6,786 bases of DNA from NCBI GenBank assembly GCA_964561495.1, contig CAZLPW010000102.1, forward strand, positions 1 to 6,786, read 5' to 3'. Position 1 is the first letter of the stretch. Every line of letters begins with the position of its first letter. Positions 1 to 4,821 of this stretch are shown here, one piece after another. Origin of the DNA: CAZLPW01 sp964561495. Lineage in GTDB: Bacteria > Fidelibacterota > Marinisomatia > Marinisomatales > UBA1611. Position numbers and translations under genes: made by a program. Under the pieces are notes generated by a model that was not told the DNA's origin, searched no databases, and saw nothing but the letters and a program-made list of their open reading frames with translations.

Positions 1-109
1 CGCCTACAAGAAGGTTGCCATTTTTTGCATCCTTTACAGAGCCAGTGATGCTAAGGTTCTCAGCGCAAAGGATAGAGAATAATAGTATTAAAATTAATAG
101 CCGCTTCAA
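1..109 (-). CDS. TonB-dependent receptor, N-terminal fragment (3' part outside window)
   Basis: Only the first 36 codons are visible, and the gene continues past the left edge. The fragment begins with a classic signal peptide: K2-R3, then a Leu/Ile-rich core at residues 4-14, with likely signal peptidase I cleavage after C15-A16. C15 lacks a proper lipobox (Leu at -1), so a lipoprotein is unlikely. Residues 19-36 (LSITGSVKDAKNGNLLVG) match the opening strand and turn of the carboxypeptidase-regulatory-like domain that precedes the plug in many FCB-group TonB-dependent receptors. The start is TTG, because no ATG or GTG sits in this frame near the signal peptide; the signal peptide itself fixes the start. 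It begins 8 bases after the ThuA stop codon, so it is probably the last visible member of the same operon and would import that pathway's substrate. A different secreted protein with the same front domain remains possible, since no plug or barrel is visible. Confidence 0.68.
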   Translation of the reverse strand, partial: MKRLLILILLFSILCAENLSITGSVKDAKNGNLLVG

Positions 110-117
110 CTTTATTA

Positions 118-861
118 TTATTTTTTGTCTGATGAAATAGTTTCAATTGGATCAGATGGCGATTGTGTATAATTATCGAGCCAGACCCTGTTTTCTTGAT
201 AGGCCCATTTTACAGCGTTTTTAAGTATCAATTTTATGGGTTTTTGGTGATAGATTGGATATGTCTCATGCCCTGGGCTAAAATAAAATAATTTTCCGTT
301 CCCTCTTTTGTATGTAACTCCTGATCGAAATGTTTCTCCTCCTTCAAACCAGCTAGTGAATATAATTTCATCTGGAGGAGGAATTTGAAAAGGTTCTCCA
401 TACATTTCTGACTGTGGTAATTCAATAAAACGGTCTATTCCCTGAGCAATCTTATGTCCAGGGTCACACACCCAGATTCTTTCAAGCTCACCCGCTTCGC
501 GCCATCTTAAGGAGCACGTTGTTCCAAGCAGTTTTCGAAAAATTTTTGAATAGTGCGCGGAGTGTAAAATGATAATACCCATTCCCTCCAAAACTCGTGC
601 ATGAACACGGTCAACTATTTTATCATCTACTTTATCATGTGCGATATGGCCCCACCAGATTAAAACATCAGTATTATTTAGTAATTCGGTACTTAGTCCG
701 TGCTCTGGCTCTTGCAGGGTTACTGTTTTTGCATCTATATCATCATCAATATTTAAGCCATCTGCAATACAATTATGCATACCATCTGGATAAATGTTTT
801 GGACTTTTTCATCATTCTGTTCATGAACGTTCTCTCCCCAGACGATTACTTTTATTGCCAT
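118..861 (-). CDS. thuA: ThuA family protein (trehalose/glycoside utilisation, 3-keto-sugar pathway)
   Basis: A 247-residue protein that follows the rhizobial ThuA pattern over almost its full length. Visible blocks are VIVWGENVHEQ at 5-15, YPDGMH at 24-29, LIWWGH at 67-72, ILHSAHYSKIF at 98-108, EMYGEPF at 152-158, FRSG at 178-181 and FYFSPGHETYP at 192-202. The fold belongs to the class I glutamine amidotransferase-like superfamily. In Sinorhizobium and Agrobacterium, ThuA works with the dehydrogenase ThuB in catabolism of trehalose and related disaccharides through 3-keto derivatives. There is no signal peptide, so it is cytoplasmic. Residues 223-247 form a polar tail beyond the usual core. 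No thuB-type dehydrogenase is in the window; the neighbours are a PhyH oxygenase 21 bases upstream and a receptor 8 bases downstream. Family assignment is strong, but trehalose as the substrate is not supported by the context. Confidence 0.92.
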   Translation of the reverse strand: MAIKVIVWGENVHEQNDEKVQNIYPDGMHNCIADGLNIDDDIDAKTVTLQEPEHGLSTELLNNTDVLIWWGHIAHDKVDDKIVDRVHARVLEGMGIIILHSAHYSKIFRKLLGTTCSLRWREAGELERIWVCDPGHKIAQGIDRFIELPQSEMYGEPFQIPPPDEIIFTSWFEGGETFRSGVTYKRGNGKLFYFSPGHETYPIYHQKPIKLILKNAVKWAYQENRVWLDNYTQSPSDPIETISSDKK

Positions 862-867
862 TTTAAA

Positions 868-872
868 TTCCT
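868..872 (-). promoter_or_regulatory. Ribosome binding site of the thuA-like gene
   Basis: On the minus strand AGGAA lies six bases before the ATG at 861. It is the only convincing Shine-Dalgarno sequence in front of a gene here; the other gene starts are preceded by A/T runs. It supports the ATG at 861 as the start and suggests thuA is translated more strongly or independently of the upstream gene. Confidence 0.55.
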
Positions 873-882
873 AAAATATTTT

Positions 883-1659
883 TTATGATAGTGATTTAAT
901 ATTATTAACACTGTTTCTCGTAGCATGATAATTAAATCCTCTAAGCACTAGTTGGATATTAGAATGGGGATTGTCATCCATAACTTTGTCTGTCCCAGCG
1001 TACAGCTGAATCAAGATTGTTTTTCTGGGATTATTGGAAAAATTTGGCGTGGAACCATGTAAACTAAAACAATGGAAAAAAAGCACATCTCCTGGTTTTG
1101 CTATTATTGGTTCTGCGTTTTCTAAGTCATGCTCATCATGAATTTTTGGAATATGAGTATGCCCATCCGATTTTTCTAATTTTCCAATTTTGTGAGAGCC
1201 TGGAATAATTCGAATGCAACCAGTATCAGGAGTTGATTCTGATAAGTGGATTACAGCCGCGATCATAGAATTATTTTTTGTTGGGAAATAGGACCAGTCC
1301 TGATGAAGCGGGAAGGCAGACCCTTGGTGAGGTGGTTTATAAAATAATTTTGAATGATGCATTATTATGTTTGGCCCGATTAATTCTTCAATCAAATTGA
1401 GGAGAGTCTCATTTTGTATCATTTTAAGAAAAATAGAAGAATAACTTTGTACGTTGTGAGTGTGTATAACTTTACTATTTTCTGGCTCAATTTCGCTAGT
1501 AAGTGAGCTTCCCCATTTAGCGTTAATATTTTCTCCACTAAGCATTAATTGATCCAGTATATGATTAAACTCGTTATTAAAAATTTTAAGATCGTCATTC
1601 GAAAATATTTTTTTACCTATTGCGTATCCGTGATCTTCAAAATGTTTTTTTAAGTTCAT
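883..1659 (-). CDS. Phytanoyl-CoA dioxygenase (PhyH) family Fe(II)/2-oxoglutarate oxygenase
   Basis: A 258-residue protein counted from the ATG at 1659. The metal-binding triad of the PhyH family is visible: H119-x-D121 within PLHQDWSYFP, and the distal H201 in SLHGSTPN. R212 in NPRKT is the likely 2-oxoglutarate carboxylate ligand. The PGSH segment (residues 153-156) and PGDVLFFH (residues 189-196) are also typical. Such enzymes hydroxylate or otherwise oxidise small molecules using O2 and 2-oxoglutarate; family members act on very varied substrates, so the name does not imply phytanoyl-CoA. The frame stays open upstream to an ATG at 1719, but that would add 20 residues overlapping the hydrolase gene; the ATG at 1659 starts 7 bases after the hydrolase stop and begins with normal family sequence (NLKKHFEDHGYAI). 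No signal peptide is present, so it is cytoplasmic. The substrate is unknown. Confidence 0.9.
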   Translation of the reverse strand: MNLKKHFEDHGYAIGKKIFSNDDLKIFNNEFNHILDQLMLSGENINAKWGSSLTSEIEPENSKVIHTHNVQSYSSIFLKMIQNETLLNLIEELIGPNIIMHHSKLFYKPPHQGSAFPLHQDWSYFPTKNNSMIAAVIHLSESTPDTGCIRIIPGSHKIGKLEKSDGHTHIPKIHDEHDLENAEPIIAKPGDVLFFHCFSLHGSTPNFSNNPRKTILIQLYAGTDKVMDDNPHSNIQLVLRGFNYHATRNSVNNIKSLS

Positions 1660-1666
1660 AAATATT

Positions 1667-2401
1667 TTATAAAGATTTAGAAAATAGCCAGTCCCAAACT
1701 GATTTTTTTTTCCAAACATCTAGCCAAACATCGTGTCCGCGTTCTTTGACTTCAGTGTATTTTGGATTTCCACCCGCATTTAAAATTCCATTATGCATTT
1801 CCCTTGATCTTTGGACGCTAATATCTTGGTCATTAGTCCCATGCCAAGACCAAATTGGCATTGAAGAAATTCTACTACAGATGCTAGAGTCTCCGCCTCC
1901 ACAAATTGGGATTGCCGCGGCAAAAAATTTTCTTCGCCTTTGAATTGCATCCCAGACTCCGAAGCCACCCATTGAAATGCCTAATGCATAAATACGATTA
2001 TTATCAATGAGATAGTCTTTGTTTTCAGTAATATTATCAAGAATTTCAAATAATAGTCCCATGGATTTTGATATTTTTGGCATCTTATGAGATAGGTCTT
2101 CCCAAGGCACGTTGACCCATTTTTCATTTTCAGGTACCTGTGCTGCCAAGATATAACAGCAATGGTATTTTGATATTTGTTGATCAAAGAATGCTCCAAT
2201 TGCTCCTGCATCTGTTAATTGAGACATATTATCATTACCTCTTCCGCCAGAACCGTGGAAGTATACTAAAAGCGGATACTTCTTTTTTTTATCAGTGAAA
2301 TCAGGTGCACGCAGGCGGTAGTTTATATTCTCACTGTTTTTATTCGACCACTCTCTGACTAAATAATTTTTTAATTCTTTATTTATTGATTTTAAATCCA
2401 A
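1667..2401 (-). CDS. Alpha/beta-hydrolase (predicted esterase/peptidase-like)
   Basis: A 244-residue protein with a complete alpha/beta-hydrolase catalytic set. The oxyanion-hole segment is LLVYFHGSGGRG at 44-55, the nucleophile elbow is G141-I-S143-M-G145, the acid is probably D191 in HGTNDQDI (D193 less likely), and the general base is H223 in ERGHDVW. The HGSGGRG and SMGGFGVWD motifs resemble the predicted peptidase / PHB-depolymerase-like esterase group (phospholipase/carboxylesterase superfamily). There is no signal peptide or membrane segment, so it should act in the cytoplasm, although many relatives are secreted. The start is TTG at 2401: an in-frame stop lies three codons upstream and the next Met is residue 59, beyond the oxyanion motif. 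It begins 10 bases after the DUF457 stop and ends 7 bases before the PhyH start. Its ester, thioester or amide substrate cannot be told from sequence. Confidence 0.88.
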   Translation of the reverse strand: MDLKSINKELKNYLVREWSNKNSENINYRLRAPDFTDKKKKYPLLVYFHGSGGRGNDNMSQLTDAGAIGAFFDQQISKYHCCYILAAQVPENEKWVNVPWEDLSHKMPKISKSMGLLFEILDNITENKDYLIDNNRIYALGISMGGFGVWDAIQRRRKFFAAAIPICGGGDSSICSRISSMPIWSWHGTNDQDISVQRSREMHNGILNAGGNPKYTEVKERGHDVWLDVWKKKSVWDWLFSKSL

Positions 2402-2411
2402 CGTTCTTCAA

Positions 2412-2927
2412 TCAATTATATTTTTTTATTAGATATGATCTTAAGAACAAGCCCAAAGCAATTATACTTAGCCCAATCTCAAAAAAAGCAAGAAACTTAT
2501 TATCAAAATAAAAATTTATATATGGTGGAATAAGCATCTCTATTATTGGTATATCGCCTTTAGCTGGTTGGATCTCATATAAAAAATAATCGGTATTGTT
2601 CAATGGATAAAGCCATTTTATACCAACCGTACGCGCCGTAAGCCAATCTGTAAATAAATGTATTAATGTACCCATAAATAAAATGAATGAAGATTTTTTG
2701 ATTTGTAGATTTTTATAATATATACCGATCAAGTAAATAGGCGCACAGAAAAAGAGCCAAAAGAGGGGAGTGTGAAGAATACTATGGTGCTCAACAACAG
2801 TGCTGGACCATAAACCATCTATATCTGGGATTACCGTAGCTAGGCACCAGAGAGCAATAAAATTTGTTTTTTCATTTGATATCTTTCCAGCTATATAGCC
2901 AGTGGCAATATGAGAATTAATAAACAT
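2412..2927 (-). CDS. DUF457/YdjM-type membrane-bound metal-dependent hydrolase
   Basis: A 171-residue inner-membrane protein. The scattered metal-ligand residues of the YdjM/DUF457 family are visible in order: H6 near the N terminus (NSHIATGY), P34-D35-x-D37, the H47-H48 pair and H52 (EHHSILHTP), and H90 with D94 (HLFTDW). Hydrophobic segments at about 54-71, 80-96 and 145-164 look membrane-spanning. Family members are annotated as predicted metal-dependent hydrolases, possibly acting on lipids, but few have known substrates. The ATG at 2927 is the first Met and opens directly into the conserved MFINSHIATGY segment, so the start is well placed although no good Shine-Dalgarno precedes it. It is the promoter-proximal gene of the leftward cluster. 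Whether it works in the same pathway as the hydrolase, PhyH and ThuA genes or is just co-transcribed cannot be judged. Confidence 0.85.
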   Translation of the reverse strand: MFINSHIATGYIAGKISNEKTNFIALWCLATVIPDIDGLWSSTVVEHHSILHTPLFWLFFCAPIYLIGIYYKNLQIKKSSFILFMGTLIHLFTDWLTARTVGIKWLYPLNNTDYFLYEIQPAKGDIPIIEMLIPPYINFYFDNKFLAFFEIGLSIIALGLFLRSYLIKKYN

Positions 2928-3000
2928 AAATACTTAGAAACCTGTTTTTTATTTTACTAACGTTTATAATTAAGAAATTTTGGTTGAATATTCTTATTAA

Positions 3001-3029
3001 ATTATAGTGTTATTGTTTGAAAAAAGTAA
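3001..3029 (-). promoter_or_regulatory. Candidate promoter for the leftward DUF457-hydrolase-PhyH-thuA cluster
   Basis: On the minus strand a perfect TATAAT occupies 3001-3006, with a weak TTACTT at 3024-3029 as the -35 box, 17 bases away. A better-looking TTGTTA at 3027-3032 is 20 bases away, which is too far. Transcription would begin near 2994, giving a leader of about 67 nucleotides before the ATG at 2927. The region is very AT-rich, so a chance match is possible. I did not find the TAnnTTTG -7 motif typical of Bacteroidetes promoters. Confidence 0.35.
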
Positions 3030-3042
3030 CAATTTAGATAAT
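3013..3042 (+). promoter_or_regulatory. Candidate promoter for the asparaginase-family gene
   Basis: Two overlapping readings are possible: TTGTTT at 3013-3018 with GATAAT at 3037-3042 (18-base spacer), or TTGAAA at 3017-3022 with TAATTC at 3039-3044 (16-base spacer). Both place transcription start near 3050, about 20 bases before the ATG at 3070. The site overlaps the candidate leftward promoter, so the two genes may compete for or share control. No operator-like palindrome was evident. Confidence 0.3.
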
Positions 3043-3069
3043 TCGTTGTTTTAATTTTTAGATTTAATT

Positions 3070-4023
3070 ATGAAAAGAAGAAAATTTTTAAAAACAGGTG
3101 CGTTAGGAATGGCAATCCCAACTTCTATTTTTGGGAAAGAGGTACCTAAAAGAAATAAAAACAATCCAGTTATAGTTTCAACTCACCCTGTGGGTATGAG
3201 AGCAAATAAGGAAGCGTTAAAAGCTCTTCAAAATAATGGGAGCGCGTTAGATGCGGTTGAGGCTGGTGCTCGAATCTCAGAGGCTGACCCTGATGACAAC
3301 TATGTCGGGATTGGTGGCCTTCCTGATGAGCAGGGGAACGTGACTCTAGATGCTTGTATAATGGATCATAATGGCGATTGTGGCTCCGTTGCATTTATTC
3401 AAAATATTATGCACCCCGTATCGGTTGCTAGAAAGGTTATGGAGGATACGAAACACGTTATGCTTGCAGGCAAAGGGGCGACTCAGTTTGCTGTATCAAA
3501 GGGCTTCAAAGAAATTAATCTTTTGACAGATGACGCACGGAAACAGTGGAAAGATTGGGAAAAAAACAGAATAGAGACGACTCCACATGAGCCTACGGAT
3601 ACGGTCTCTATTTTAGCTCAGGACAAGGACGGCAATATGTCAGGCGCTTGCACCACTAGTGGCTGGGCATACAAGATGCATGGGAGAGTTGGAGATGGCC
3701 CTATTATAGGTGCTGGACTATATGTTGATAATCAAGTGGGTTCGGCCGCAGTCACTGGGTTGGGGGAAGAGATCATTAAAGCATGTGGTAGTTTCTTAGT
3801 TGTGGAGTTTATGAGGCAAGGCTATGGTCCCTCAGAGGCCTGCGAACAAACCTTAAAGAGGGTCATTGATAAATACAATGGGAATCCTAAAGATTTTCAG
3901 ATGGCATTCGTGGCACTCAGAAAGGATGGGAAAACAGGCGCAGCCTGTTTAAAATGGTCTTTTGAATATGCAGTGACCAAAGGAGGAGAGAGCAAGCTCC
4001 ATAAAGTAAATGGCCTACTATAG
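3070..4023 (+). CDS. Tat-exported glycosylasparaginase-family Ntn-hydrolase (asparaginase family 2)
   Basis: A 317-residue protein. The N terminus has a twin-arginine signal (KRRKFLK at 2-8, then a short hydrophobic stretch to about 21), so it should be exported folded to the periplasm. The rest follows N4-(beta-N-acetylglucosaminyl)-L-asparaginase. DPDDNYVGIGGLPD (residues 73-86) and TLDACIMD (92-99) belong to the alpha chain. The nucleophile and new N terminus after self-cleavage is T178 in PTDTVSIL. GACTTSG (192-198), HGRVGD (204-209), IIGAGLYVDN (212-221) and TGLGEE (229-234) are the substrate-binding and oxyanion segments. The family cleaves the GlcNAc-Asn amide bond of N-glycans, or related beta-aspartyl bonds. 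Two expected active-site residues differ: the usual His two before the nucleophile is T176, and the Trp after IVST is H39. Self-processing still looks possible because D177-T178 is kept. It stands alone, divergent from DUF457 and convergent with the SGNH gene. Confidence 0.92.
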   Translation: MKRRKFLKTGALGMAIPTSIFGKEVPKRNKNNPVIVSTHPVGMRANKEALKALQNNGSALDAVEAGARISEADPDDNYVGIGGLPDEQGNVTLDACIMDHNGDCGSVAFIQNIMHPVSVARKVMEDTKHVMLAGKGATQFAVSKGFKEINLLTDDARKQWKDWEKNRIETTPHEPTDTVSILAQDKDGNMSGACTTSGWAYKMHGRVGDGPIIGAGLYVDNQVGSAAVTGLGEEIIKACGSFLVVEFMRQGYGPSEACEQTLKRVIDKYNGNPKDFQMAFVALRKDGKTGAACLKWSFEYAVTKGGESKLHKVNGLL

Positions 4024-4033
4024 TTTATTTTAT
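4001..4033 (+). repeat. AT-only inverted repeat across the asparaginase stop codon
   Basis: ATAAAGTAAA (4001-4010) can pair with TTTATTTTAT (4024-4033) over ten positions, nine A-T pairs and one G-U, with a 13-base loop that includes the stop codon. There is no G/C stem or U tract of the usual intrinsic-terminator kind. It might help end transcription between the convergent genes, but a chance match in AT-rich sequence is just as likely. Confidence 0.25.
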
Positions 4034-4044
4034 TAAATCTGGTT

Positions 4045-4809
4045 CTATTGCGTTAGCTCAATTAAATATTGTTTAATGTGGTTTGTCCACAGTTCATAGC
4101 CAGAGTCATTTAGGTGTACTCCATCTGTTGAAAATTTTTCATCCATTTCTTCCTTTTCATTTAGAAAAATTGAATTTAGATCAATTATTGTATATCCATT
4201 TTCTGAGTTGAATTCATATAATTTAAGGTTAATCTGGTTAATTTTATCGTTTACAGGCATTTTATGATTTGGATAGAATCTGCGGACGCTTTCAAACTGA
4301 TTCTTATTTACAGGTAGGATTGTTTGGATAAATATTTTTGTTTTAGGTGAGTGTTTTTTTATCCTACTTGCAATTTTAATTATGTTTTTTGCAACATATG
4401 ATATGTCATCATCAATCTCTGGTATGTCACCATTAAAAATGTCATTAAGTCCAATGAGTAAAAACACAGCTCTTGGTTTATAATAAAGAATCTCATTGAG
4501 CCTTGCTAATACGCCACCTGTAATATCGCCACCAATACCTCTATTTATTATTAGATCCTTTAAACCAAACCTTATATTCCAATCCCCAGCTCCAGAGGTT
4601 ATACTATTACCAAGAAAAACAATTTTATTGAAGCCAATTGGGTTTTCTACGAACTTGGATATCCTCTCTTTATAGCTATCTATCTGCCACTGTTCTTGAT
4701 TTTTTATGGGTTTTGATAAATCAGGATAGAGATTAGCAGGCCTAATTTTTTCAAAATAGCATCCACTAATTAAAATAAAAACTGAAATCGCAAGTGGAAC
4801 AGTTTTCAT
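4045..4809 (-). CDS. SGNH/GDSL-family hydrolase lipoprotein
   Basis: A 254-residue protein. Residues 1-17 form a lipoprotein signal ending in the lipobox LISGC, with C17 as the lipidated cysteine, so the enzyme is membrane-anchored in the envelope. The SGNH blocks are complete: block I FLGNSIT with nucleophile S69, block II G94 in RGIGGD, block III G120-L-N122-D in LIGLND, and block V D229-x-x-H232 in DGVHLN. The GNS form of block I and the overall spacing resemble carbohydrate O-acetylesterases, platelet-activating-factor acetylhydrolase-like proteins and other GDSL esterases of polysaccharide loci. The likely reaction is removal of acetyl or other acyl groups from an imported or surface-bound substrate. 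It starts 12 bases after the stop codon of the upstream TonB-dependent receptor, so the two are probably co-transcribed and may handle the same compound. No Shine-Dalgarno is visible. The exact substrate is unknown. Confidence 0.9.
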   Translation of the reverse strand: MKTVPLAISVFILISGCYFEKIRPANLYPDLSKPIKNQEQWQIDSYKERISKFVENPIGFNKIVFLGNSITSGAGDWNIRFGLKDLIINRGIGGDITGGVLARLNEILYYKPRAVFLLIGLNDIFNGDIPEIDDDISYVAKNIIKIASRIKKHSPKTKIFIQTILPVNKNQFESVRRFYPNHKMPVNDKINQINLKLYEFNSENGYTIIDLNSIFLNEKEEMDEKFSTDGVHLNDSGYELWTNHIKQYLIELTQ

Positions 4810-4821
4810 TAATTTATAGTA

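Noticed and set aside
597..866. Plus-strand open frame of 89 codons opposite thuA
   Set aside because: The translation is low-complexity in His, Leu and Tyr and mirrors the conserved ThuA frame; there is no independent gene signal.
1660..1719. A 20-residue N-terminal extension of the PhyH protein starting at ATG 1719
   Set aside because: It would lie almost wholly within the hydrolase coding sequence and lacks family-like sequence. The ATG at 1659 starts just after the hydrolase stop and opens into typical PhyH sequence.
1746..2211. Short open frames overlapping the alpha/beta-hydrolase gene on both strands
   Set aside because: The hydrolase frame has a full catalytic triad over this interval, and the others show no motifs or credible starts.
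3170..3394. Minus-strand open frame of 74 codons inside the asparaginase gene
   Set aside because: His/Ser/Gln-rich nonsense translation opposite a highly conserved family segment.
4024..4044. A conventional bidirectional intrinsic terminator between the convergent genes
   Set aside because: The 21-base gap has no G/C-rich stem; only the weak AT-only pairing with 4001-4010 can be drawn.
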